Source: Brachionus koreanus (lineage: Eukaryota > Rotifera > Eurotatoria > Ploima > Brachionidae). From it: DNA of 64,000 nt. A program made the position numbers and the translations under genes. A model generated the notes under the pieces. That model searched no databases. It was not told where the DNA came from and saw only the letters and a list, made by a program, of their open reading frames with translations. The stretch is taken from NCBI GenBank assembly GCA_016987375.1, contig PJRA01000160.1, positions 1,844,858 to 1,908,857 of the forward strand, in the 5' to 3' direction. Positions 1-12,500 of this stretch are shown here, one piece after another (within the stretch, counting starts at the first letter, position 1; the number at the start of each line of letters is the position of its first letter).

Positions 1-39
1 AACTTAATATCATTTTTATTTTTTGAGATATTCGCTTTT

Positions 40-73
40 AATTTTTGTCCATTTACTTATGCATCACCCGTTT
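40..73. mobile_element. Terminal inverted repeat of a mariner-like element (edge of window)
   Basis: On the minus strand this end reads AACGGGTGATGCATAAGTAA and continues ATGGACAAAA. The same 30-odd bases occur in opposite orientation at 51703-51737, beside a mariner-like transposase remnant. The body of this copy must lie to the left of base 1, so only its end is in the window. The match is seen directly. Assignment to mariner is inferred from the second copy. Confidence 0.7.
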
Positions 74-502
74 GTAATTTAGTTTGTTTATCTGTACATT
101 TAATATGACTTAAAGTTTTAGAATTTTGAATATGCAAAAATCACATATATCCAATGTTTTAAAAATTGCAAAATCTTTATTTAAAATTTAAAGATAAAGA
201 AAAAATAACTTTACCTAAAAATAAACAATTGAAAATCTTAAATTTTTCACAGCAATTACATTTTTTAAATTTTCAATGTTTTGTATGAATTTATTATTTA
301 TTTTATTTTTTTTTGTTTTGATAAAATTTACTAACATCAACTACTAATTTTATACACTATTTAAAAACAATAATTAATAATTTGCACAAATTTTTTATAT
401 AATTTTTATTTATTAATAATTTCATTTTAATAAATAATCAAATTATTATTCAGGAAAAAAAAGTTTTTTTTTAAGTCTAAGACTTATTAGTCAGAGATTT
501 AA
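74..502. other. Non-coding, downstream of the ABCA gene
   Basis: AT-rich sequence with no coding signal. It contains the 3' flank of the minus-strand ABCA gene, whose stop codon is at 503-505. I see no further structure. Confidence 0.5.
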
Positions 503-3500
503 CTATTTTTTTGATTTCTTTTTAACCAAATCATCGTCACTTTTTTGCTCCCGAGCGAACGAGAGGAAAATTTGCTCTAAAGTAGTTTGAGAAAGTGAGT
601 AAGTCTCCAGTTTCAAAAGTTCTTTGTTAGATTCTAATAAAGTGAATAAATCAGCAATTGTCTGAATGCCATCCTGACCATAAACAATATTATCTTCCAT
701 TTCAATTTGATAAAATAGTGTATCTTGTTGTTTATCTTTAAGTTTGGCGAATCTTATATTATTTGCCACAAATAATTCGACTTTAAGGACTTGACTACCA
801 ATATCGGTTGCGCTTTTGCATTTCAAAATCAAGGTATATCCTTTGCCATATTTGTTTTTCAATTGTTGTACGCTTCCAAGGCATTTAAATTGGCCATTGA
901 CCATTATACCAAGTCGGGTTGCTAAGGCTTCACATTCTTCCATGCTAAAAAAAATTTCCCTCTTAAGATACAATTTTTTAGCAAAAAAATTACCTATGTG
1001 TTGTTAAAATAATAGTTAGACCCATTTCTCTTGCTTTTTTTATAACAGTCCATAAATATCTTCTTGCAGCGGGATCCATACCTGTTGTGGGTTCATCTAA
1101 GAAAATTACACTCGGTCTACCGACAAAAGTCAATCCGGAGCTAACTTTTCGTTTATTTCCGCCACTTAGATTTTGAATCTAAATAATTTTTATAATTAAA
1201 TTTAAAAAAAAAAAATTAATTTACATATTTATCTCTGTATTCATCTAATTTAAAAATTGCTATCAAGTCATTTATAACTTTTTTAATTGTTTTTCGTTCT
1301 AGACCGCGTAAAGCACTGAACAAATTAAAAACATCTTGAACTGTTAAATATTCTGGCAAATAATCAAATTGAGGACAAAAAGCCATGTCTCGACGAACTT
1401 TAGATCTTTCTCTGACAATTTCTTTTCCATTGATATATGCATTTCCACTAGTTGGTAAAAGCTCTCCAGTAAGCATCTTAAATGTTGTAGTTTTTCCAGC
1501 TCCATTCAAACCTGAAAAATAAAATTAAAAAATTCTAATTTATTTTTTAAAATACCAACCTAGTAAGCCGAAGCATTCATTTTTGCCTACTCCAAAACTA
1601 AGCTTATCTACAGCCGTAAATTCAGTTCTATTTTTTTTGAATTTTTTAGTTAGAGCTTTGACTATCAATGGATCTTCAAACACCAATTCTTTGATGTTTC
1701 CATTATTTATTCGTCTTGCTTCTTTGGCAACGTCTGATTCAAGCTTATTTAAAAAGCTACACTTCAATCAATTAAATTATTAAATTTACCATTCTTTTTT
1801 CACTAGAATTGATTCTCGCCTTTGAAAGCCTTTTGCAGTTTATTTTTGAAAAAGGATTTGTTTCTATTAATATCAAAATAGCTACAAATACTAAAAATTG
1901 AATAGCACAAAAAAGAAATTCCATTCCGATTCCAGGTTCTTTGAATGATAGATGATCCTGATTTAATGATAGTTCTTCTTTAAAATTTAAAAAAAAAAAG
2001 ATTAAAATTGTTATTTAATTTAAAAATTTGTTTTTATTCTAAAATTATTAAATTTTATGATTTAAATAACTAAATTTTTTTGATTTTACTTATTTTTTTG
2101 AAATAAAAGAACTTTACAAACCAAATTAAATATTTAAAAAAATATATTTATAATAAAGTAAATAATAAGCTACAACAAGGTTTACCCGTAGATCAAGACC
2201 GGTGGGCTTCACTAAAAAAAATAGGGATATTATGCTTAACTGCAGGTAAATACAAAAAATCTGAAAAAAAATCGAAAATTTTACTATTTTCTGACCATGG
2301 TTTTGGTAAAATAAAGCCATGATGTCTTCTAAATAAGCCACTTTTTATAGAAGAGATTATTCCCTTTCAGAATTGATGCAATACTATTAGGATATGCATA
2401 TTTGAACATGGGTTATTACGGTTTGGAGACAAGATACTTTTTTGTATAAAATTCTTTGAGAGACTGCAATCAAAAATTTTTTTCTTTTAATTCCCACAAA
2501 AAAAACTTTTTTACTAGGTTTTTTTTAAAAGAAGATCGTTTAACTTTTTTTAAAAACTATTTTTTGATTTTGCTGATTTTAGAAATAAAAAGCAAATAAA
2601 GAAAACATGAAAATGATATTAGATTATAAGAATAAAAAATATTTCTTTATGTTAAAATTAATTTAAATTAAAAAAAAAATCTTAATAAAAATTTTCAAAT
2701 AAAAAATCAATTAAAAAAACATCCGGATGTTTAATTTTAAAACTATTTTATTTAATAAATTAATTTAAGCAAAAGTTACCACTCATTTTAAAAATGAAAA
2801 AAGAGATTTTATTTTTTTATAAAATACCCGAGTGTGAATTCTTTCAAAGATATCAAATACAAACAAAACAAAAATACTTCCTATTTTGAAAAATTAAATT
2901 TTACTAAAATAAAATATTTTAAAAAAATAGATAAGATTTTAATTGATTATTGATTTGATTTCCTAAAAAAAAATGAAAGTGAAAATTTTATTTTAGATAA
3001 AAAAGGTGCAAAAAACCAAGTAGCACTTTTTTGCACTATTTTTTCAAAAATATTTTATTTTAGTGGATTTCAATTTATCAAAATAAGAAGAATGTTTGTT
3101 TTGTTTGTATTTGAATTTCACAATACCTTTTTTCTAAAGATTTTTAAAAATTCTCCAAATGCAACATAGTCAAGCAATCAAAGTTGCATCAATAGTTAAA
3201 GTCTTCTGTTAATTATGCAGAATCTACATCCAAATTTGTCCAAATTTAAATATTGCTAAATTTGAAGAGATCTACTAGAATGTTAAAAATAATGCAACTA
3301 TTAATGTTGCACCGTGTTGAATATACAGAACTTTCTTTTGATCATTAATAAGAATTAAAAGAAATTTTAAAATTTTGTTCTGCTTTGTTGTACTAAATTT
3401 CACAAAACCAAAAGAAGCTAGTCACAAAATTAGATTTTTTTCTCATTTATAATTGATAAAAGTCGATTTTATAATCAAATTTTTATTTTTTCTGTATTCT

Positions 3501-6500
3501 CATTACGAATTCTCTAAAAAATATTCATTAAAAAAACCCAATTTATAATTTAATAGAAATTTTGTTTAAAAAATATTTTAAAGAATTTAACTTTAAATTT
3601 TGTGTACAGAAAACACTGATAGAACAAATTAAATAAATTAAAAAAACTACTTACGAGCTAAGACATCATTGGCAGAGTCAATGCAGAATTTATTCGATCT
3701 AATTTTTAGATTGTACATTGCTCGTTTTATTGTGACGTTCGGGAAAACAAGAGCAAAAATAATTCTTAAAGCATAAATAAAGTCAGCGCCTGGATTCCTA
3801 GTATTACTTCCATTTAAAATGAGAATTTCCAAAAATGTCCATATTATATCCAAAAAAGCTGCAAAACCTAGAATAATCACCAACACAACGAAGCCAATTA
3901 TTTCAGACTTGAACAAGAATGACCAAATAAATGACAAAATAGTCCATGAAAAGCTAGATATAAATAGCAAAAAAAATAAATAGCCAAGTGTTTCATCACC
4001 AGCAATAGCTTTTATCTCACTGGTCTCATCATTTTTAATTGCATCAACTATTTTAAGCCCAATTACAATCAAAGAAATATTAATCAAATGAATAAGCATG
4101 TCAAATAAAAAATTTGACACCCAATAAGTAGGCCATGTTAGACCAGAGAGCATTTGTAATTGCTTTGAACCGTTGGCTCTTTCGCGCCCAATATGTATAA
4201 CCATTATTCCAATCATGAAAGCAATTATAATACTGTTGAAAAAATTCAAAAGTGAAACTGGTAGAGAGTCAATGCAAGCTAAGACTTCTAGGAAATTACT
4301 CGATCCAGACAAAGTATTATTCGAAGCAAGTGGAACGTTTTCGGTTTGAATGCTTTTTTGTAAATCGTTTGACAAATAGCTTAAAACAAAACTATCGATT
4401 TCATTCAACAAATTGGCACTTGAGTGAAAAACCAATGAACTAAAGTATCCAGTAACTGAAAGTCTGCTTACATTCATCAGATTTAAACTCATACCAACAA
4501 AGTAATCATTTAACAGGTATTTGAAGTCTTGGTTTCTTAAAGATAAAACGTATTCATTGACATTGTCTTGATCCAATTGTTTGAGTGAAATATTTGGAAA
4601 TTTTGAATTTGTAAAATAATTGTCAATGTGAGTTTCTAGAGACGACGTATCAACTGAACCCTTTACATGAAAAGGCAATTTTTGTTTGGTATAATTTTTT
4701 AATGTTAAGTCATATGAGCCATAATTTGAAACAACTCCTCTGATTGAATTAATTAAATTGGTCTCCGATGGGATTAGAGCAGCTACGATTATCTCAATGA
4801 TGAAAGGCAAAAGTAAAATTATGAGAGCCAAAATAAATCGTCTACAGAAAATGCGAAATCGTTTAATTAATAAAGCAATCAATTGTTGGATCCACAAAAT
4901 AAGACCACTGTTTTTGTGAAAATTGGACGAAAATGCTTCAATTAGAAAAAGTAATTTTTTAATTTTATATTGACTATAAAAGAATGAAATTATTTTTTTT
5001 TAGGAGAAATATAATAAAAATAAAAAAAAAATTAATAAAATGGATAAAATATTGATTTGTTTTTGTAAAACTTAAAAATCACTTTTCAATATAAATTTAT
5101 TCATTTTTTTATTCGAGCTTAAGCTCCGAAAAATATAAATTAATAAACAATGTTTCTAGAATATGTCTAGCCCATAAAAATGGCAGATCGTGGGTCTGCT
5201 AAAAAGTGGAGATAAAAAGCAAAACGAAATAGCCAAGTTGTTAGGTGTATCTCCAAAATATGTCTCTTCAACTAAAAAACGAAATGAAGAAACTGGCTCT
5301 GTCTCTGATCGAAGCCGTTCTGGGAGATCTCGAAAGCTAACTTTTGCACTATACTGTATACCGTATTCTCTTGTTCAATACTGCAGGTGTTCCTCAAGGC
5401 CCTGTCTTAGCTCCTCTACTGTTCATTATTTATATCAATGAAATGCTTTAACAAACTGAAAATGAGTGTAAAGCCAATGCAGATGACAAAAAATTATTAC
5501 AACCATTAAAATTCTTTATCCAAATTGAGACTTGAAAACGATATGGACAAAACTTGCGATCGGCCAAAAAATTGGTCAACAGTACTAAACGCAAAAATGG
5601 AAAGTCTTACAATTGAGTAAAACGAACTGTAAATTTGATTACAAAATTGAAAAAAATGGTAACTTAAGATATTAATGTATTGGAAAAGACTAGTGCCAGA
5701 ACTGAGAAAATTAAATTATGATAATATAGATTAAAAAAATGGATCTGACCAATATTCAATAAGAAGGCAGAGAGGTTACCTTACTCAGATGTTCAAGATT
5801 GCTAATTTCGTGAATGATCCTAGACTAAATGCTGAAAAAAGAAAATATAATCACAAATCTCAGAATAGTACTATTTTAAGAGAAAAAATGAAATATTTTC
5901 AACCAAGATTTAAGCGACAGAATAGAACAAATTACCAACAGATATTGTAAGTACAAAGAATATTTGTTTAAGCGACAGCCCCATTTGAACTTGTTCACAG
6001 TTCAAGTTGCCGTTCTATTTACTATTACTATTACTATTCCTTAAAAATCAATTAATAGAATATTATTAAGCATCAGTATTTTTTATAGATGAAAAAAACA
6101 TTAATAATTACCGTAAACCATTGCGATATCATGCATGGGACAACTTTTGATACCTAGGTTTTAGTGCATGCATAAGCGACCATCCTTCCCATGTTAAAAT
6201 CGGCCCCCTTGGGATGCGTACATTAAAATACAGATTTCATGTTTTGACGCGGCGTTAAACTTCAAAAAACCTACAAAATAATGCTGGGTCAAAAACCGAA
6301 AATGCGGGCTTGATCCCGCACTAAAACCTGAAAATTATTAAGTTTGAGTTATGATGCGGGTTTAATAATTAAGTTTACAAATAAACTAAAAAATTAAATA
6401 GAATAATTAAAATAATTTTTAATTGTCTCTAATTTACTTAATAATTTTCAGTTTTTATTGCGAGCTTATCACCCCGGATTTTCGGTTTTTGACCCAGCAT

Positions 6501-9500
6501 TATTTTGCAGGTTTTTTGAATTTGAACGCCGCGTCAAACATAAAATCTGCATTTTTATGCACGCATCTCAAGGGAGCCGATTTTAACATGGGAAGAATGG
6601 TCGCTTATGCGTGCACTAAAACCCAAGAATCAAAAGTTACCCCCTGCATGATATCGCAACGGTTTACGGTATATGCCTATTAATGACTAAAGCTCAAAAT
6701 TTTTCGCTATTTTTTTTATTTATTTAAAAAAAAACTTAAAATATTTAAAAAATTTATTTGTGCAATTAAGTATTGCGTAATTTTCTTATAAATGATTTGA
6801 ATGCTTTCTAAAAAAATTTAAATTCTGCAAGAGCATATTCTTAAATATTTATTTTTTGTATTTTTTAAAAAAAATTTTTTTTTGTTAAACAAAATATTAT
6901 TTTTTATTTTTTATTTTAAAATCGAGTCTTGATGACGCATTAAACTAAGACTTTCAGTGTTTGATGCGGAGCTAAACGCGAGATTACGCTATTAGAACAT
7001 GCGCTCAAAGTTAACAACATTATAGCATGGGCAAGATGTACTTTGGTGCATGGTCCGAAGACGTGTTTTAACTTGTGGTGCAGCTTAATCGAACGAGGGA
7101 ATACGGTACTTATTTAAAACAAATATTTAAGGTAAACAAGACTGCAAAAAATTTAAAAAAAATGATTAGTTCTAGTAGTAACTTCCTAAAAACTTAGAAC
7201 CAGCAGTAAAAAAAGCTGTATTTTTAATCGAAATAATTTAATTTTGCAACAATAAAGATAAAAAGAGAGTCTGATATTGTAATTAACATTACCATTGGAA
7301 AGATCATCCTTATTTTCAATTAATTGTGTCTCGTTTAATTCCTCCATATCTTTTTGATCAACATCCTTTTTATCAATGCTTCCAATTCTAAAAACAATTA
7401 ACTTCATTTTTAAAATTTACTCAAAACGTACTTAATAAATATTTCTTCAATAGTAGGCGAACTAACACCATAGCCATCAACTCCGAAATTAACTTTATTC
7501 GCTTCTAAATCTTTCAGCATCAATGGAAGCTTAGAACTCAAATCATATGGAATTGAAATAGACATCTCAGCGGCTATGTTTGTCTCAATCAAATATTTTT
7601 CTATATGTTTTTTCAAAAAATTAAAAAATTCAGTTTCAGTAAAATTGTTGTTTTTAGCGATTGAAATTCTGTAGCCAGAACCAAATGTATTCTTTAAAAA
7701 TAAAGGAGAGCCACAACATTTAATTTGACCATGATTCATAATAGCAATCCTATCAGATAAAACATCTGCTTCCTCTTTAATTGAACAATAAAAAAAAAAT
7801 AAATAACTTTAATTAATAATACCCATAAAATGCGTTGTTAGCAAAATACATCTTCCTTGTTTGGATTTTTCAATCAGCTCCCAAAGTGTTCTCCTATTGA
7901 AAGGGTCTTTATGGTAAAAATGAAAAAAAGTGAGTTGTTTAGAGTTCTTTTGACAGTGTGAATTTTAGAACAAAAAATTAAAAATTGTAAACTTTTTCAG
8001 TTTGACTTAAAAACTTTTTCTCCAAATTGTATTAGCTAAATTTAGTCTGTGCAAAATCTCTGCAACTCTGCAAAACACTATATGAATTGAGAAAATTTTA
8101 AAATTGAATTGCAGAGTTTGGCACACTTTGGTTTTGTCTGATACGAACTTTGTGTCAGCTGTTGTAATTTGGACAACAAGTTTTAGAGTCAAAATTTTTG
8201 TTCCAAAATTTACACTAACATTTTTTGTTTAAATCAAAATTACCTAATCCTGAAGTTGGCTCATCCAAAATAATTACTTTGGAACCACCAGTTAAAGCCA
8301 TTGCAACTGATAGCCTTCTTTTCATTCCGCCTGACAATTGTTTTGACTTTTTTTCAAGGTCATTTTCTAGTCCTACTAATGTACTTATATGTATAATCTC
8401 TTCTTTTATCTCTTTTCTAGAATATCCTTTTATCTAAATATTTTTTTAAAATATCAAACTATCATTATTTATGCAACTTACTGAAGCTATCAAATCAATA
8501 TGTTCAGCTACTTTTAGATCATCATACAAAATGTCCTTTATTCAAACAAAATTTAATATAATATTTTATTAAGAAAAAAAAAGAATACATATTGGGGACA
8601 AAATCCTAATGAAGAGCGAATATCATTCATATTTGTCCGTATGCTTTTCCCAAGTATTTTTGCATCACCAGAAGTTGGAGCATAAATTCCTGATATTTTT
8701 TTAGATAAGTAAGTATAAATTTAATTTAATTTACCGCAAAGCATAAATGTTGTGGTTGTTTTTCCAGCTCCGTTATGTCCTTAAATTTTTTTCTCAAAAA
8801 TTTCATTTTTTATTTCTTTTCTAAAATATTCTACCCAACAATCCAGTTATTTGATCTTCATACATATTTATTGAAATGCCATCAACGACTGTTTTATTTT
8901 CTGAGAATCCAGATCTAAATTTCTGAACAAAAATTAATTTAGTATGCAGCAAGTCAGGTTAGAGGTAACCAGCGGGATACTACAAGGCTCAGTTTTGGGA
9001 CCCCTATTATTTTTAATATTAATAAATGATCTTTAAACTCATTTAATTAATAAGTGTGAGAAATATGCTGATGATACTAAAATTATTAAGAGTTTCAAAG
9101 ACTACATAACTTCAGAAAGACATAGATTATATCTTAGGTTGGTCACTTACTTGTTGTTTGAATTTAAATATCGAAAAATGCAGTATAATGCATATTGGCA
9201 CAAAAAAAACCTGCTTTGAGTATACATGACAGATATGGCACAAGAATATTAACTAAAACAACTCTCAGAAAAGGATCTAGGTGTTTATATTCAAAATGAT
9301 TTAAAATGGGCAAACCAAATAAAATATTGTACCACTCGTGGAAATCGTATTTTAGGTATGATAGCTAAAAGTTTCAAGAACTTGTACATTGACTCACTAA
9401 GTATGCTTTACACAGCACTAGTAAGATCTTGCCATAAGTTCATGGTGTCCATTTCTTGAGAAAGATATTTCAAAAATCGAGAAGACACAAAGAAGAGCGA

Positions 9501-12500
9501 CTAAGATCATTCCTTCACTTCGGAAATATGATTATGCCACAAGGCTTAAGACATATAACTTAACCGATCTCAAAATTAGGCGCATGAGAGATGATTTAAT
9601 TTAATTATTAAAAATAATTAATGGACATGAAATTAATAATTTTGAGAATGGTATAAATTGTTCTTGTAATCGGAAGTACAATTTGAGAAGATATAATAAA
9701 TGTATTATTAGGGAAGAAGTGAAAAAATGCATGCAACGATATCATTTTTTGACAAACCGAGTAGTTAATCTCTGGAATATTTTACCTCCTCACATCGTTA
9801 ATTCTATATCTATAAACAACTTCAAAAATAAATGAAAATTGATCTTTATCTGGAAAAATGGCTCAGGAAATAGCTTCAAGGAAGCTTTACCCTAAGGATC
9901 GCAGTATTAACTACTACCAATATAGTTCCGGTAATTAATTTGTCACATGAATGTAAATTTCTAAAGATAAATATAAAATTTTCAAATCTAAAAATTTATT
10001 TCTTATAAAATAGTCAAAAATGGATAAGGATTAATTAAACATAAAAAACGTGAATTTAAAAAAACACAACATGAATTAAAATTTTAAATTTTGAATCCTT
10101 AAAAAAGTGAACCACAGCAATAAATATTAAAGATTCATAAACAGTTAATAAACATAAAAAGTGATTAAATTATTGTGTGAAAAATTGTAATGAACTTAAA
10201 ATACAAAATAAAAAATTTTTCTTTTTCTTGATAAATGAGGCCAAAAATCGAATGGATTTTTATGACCAATGTTAAAATTTTTCAAGCAGTATACAAAAGC
10301 AGCATCTATTCACGGTAATTAAAAACAAGTTTTATCTACCAATGAATAAAATCTGATGATCAGAAAATGAGAGTTCTTTATCCATTTTGTTGTTGAAATG
10401 GAAGAGAATGCCATATTTGAAAAGTTTTCGACAATTTTTTTGTTGTAAATTTGAACATTTTTTTATTTCTTTAATCCCTACCCGTCAAAAATTAAAATAT
10501 TTTTTTAGTCAAATTAAAAGACAGCTGAGATCCCTTTAAATTAGATTAGAAATGAAAGTCTCAGATGGAAACAAAAAGTAAACTTTGCTGTATTCGAAAA
10601 TTAAATCTTAAAATTGATTATTTTCATTGAGAGATAAAATGGTTAAATTCATTTTTACACATTTATTACAAATTCAGATTCAAAATTTTTAAAAATTTTT
10701 CACTAATACTAGTTAATATATGATCATATTAGTTGATTTCAGAAAATATCAGATGATACAATGAGACAAGTTAATTTAATTTGTGACTCGGAGCTCTAAT
10801 AAGCTTTATAGCAATTAAATTTGAAAAAAAAAATCAATTGTAATACCTTGGTGACATTTTGAATTGAGATGGATTGGTTCAAGCCTACCGGATCTTTTTC
10901 GAATCCATAGTTATCTTGTTTTATTGATTCGAAGTCTAATTCATCTAATTTATGTTTTTTGGGAGTAATCCAGTAAGAAGGCTAAATTAATATTTAAATT
11001 ATCAAGTACATGCTAAAAATCCAAATAGAAAAATACCATAAAAGGAAAATAAAACGGCAAAGGAGCTCCATATTCTCCTGGTAAAATTCTCTCAATATAC
11101 CATGTCACAGGAATATAAAGTAAAGTCCAACCGATCATTGAGGCAAGTATTGCGCCCAAATTTAAAGAATCATCAAATAAATTTTCATATAAATTCAAAT
11201 AGCTAAATTCTTTGCCGCTTCTTTCATACTGGAATATTACTTGAAATGCGAAAATTAAGCCAGTATTGGGAAAAATGCAAAATAGATATTTGATTGCTGA
11301 TGATGGTAAGCTATCATAAAAGTTGATCAAAGTAATAAGCCAAAAAAGTATTGTGAATGTTTTCGCAATAAAAGCTAAAAAATCAATTTTAACTTCTGTT
11401 TTTTGATTTAAAGTGTTACTCTGTACTTTTGCTAAATATTTGTCCTAGTAAAAGTGTAAGCATTGTTACTTGAAATGAGTAAACAAAAAAAACAGAAAAT
11501 CCAACAAAAGGATTTGTATGTAGAAAAACTGCTTTTTTAGTTAAAGCGTTGTTGTCTCTTTCTCGCGGATTCAGTCTTACTGAACAAATAAGAGTAAATA
11601 ATGCCGAAAGGATTAAAAATGGTATTATTAATCGAACTATCCATGTAAGCCACATGGCCACAGACCGAATACCAACTAATTTTAAATATTCCTTAAAAAA
11701 AGTTAAATTTTTTTAAAATTTGTTAAAAAAGTTTTATTTTTATCTTTACTTTCATTTTTGATTGCTTTTCATTAATAATGCTTCCAAGGGTGACAATTGT
11801 AGTGAATAAAAACGCGATTATAATAATAACCAAAGGAAAAAAACTGAATCTTGATTTGAAAATATCATTGTCATAACCAGGACAATGATATTGAGCGATT
11901 TTTATCTAATTTACAATTGGTGAAACATTTGATTTTTTTGAAATTTTTAAACAAAAATTACTGGCTCAATTTCATCTAAATCTAATCCAGTCACTTCAGA
12001 TATTAAAGATAAATCAATTGCATTTTTAATCGGGTTAAAAATTGTATTGTAAAGCTTTGTATATTTTCGGCCTAGTTTTTTTTTTTAATTTTTTATTTGA
12101 AATTTTTAGATTTTTAAAAGCTTGATTTTTAATTATTGATTCAAATTTAAAAAAATTATAATTAAATTTTATTAACCTTAAATAAAAATAATCATTAATA
12201 TCTTTTAAACTACTTCAGAAAATTAACAGAATAATTTACCAAATAGGACACTGCAACAGAGACACGAAAACAATCATTTAGATTATGCTGATCAAGTCGA
12301 GAATCTAATCCTGAAGAATGAAAAGGATAGAAGGTTTACAAAAAAGAACAACTGAACTTATTAAAGAATTAAAGAACTAAAGGACCATCTTAGCAAATAA
12401 TTACTTACTGAGATTGAAAAAACAAGACTACGAAATACTTAATTGAATAATTTTAAGTCGTGATAAGGTTGAGATGTATTATCAGCTAGCTTAGATGTAA

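Larger units (their letters stand above)
4936..7292 (-). other. Large ABCA intron filled with transposon remnants
   Basis: Between the linker exon (ends 7293) and the TMD2 exon (starts 4935). It contains a Tc1-like transposase start, a non-LTR reverse-transcriptase remnant and a 559-bp foldback element. All protein-coding remnants read on the plus strand, antisense to the host gene. Confidence 0.75.

Noticed and set aside
1763..1790. A possible 28-nt micro-intron in the ABCA gene (GTAAAT...GAAG)
   Set aside because: Using the next in-phase AG at 1745-1744 gives a normal 46-nt intron and keeps the frame, so no micro-intron is needed.
2126..2341. Short hydrophobic open frame on the minus strand
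   Set aside because: It lies inside an ABCA intron whose flanking exons join correctly, and it has no family resemblance. It is probably chance in AT-rich DNA.
6423..6683. 86-codon plus-strand frame
   Set aside because: It lies on the right arm of the foldback element. The mirrored arm has no equivalent protein, so it is not a gene.
11396..11426. A possible 31-nt intron in ABCA TMD1
   Set aside because: The acceptor TTTTTTTAG at 11376-11375 gives a 52-nt intron in the same phase and a better family alignment.
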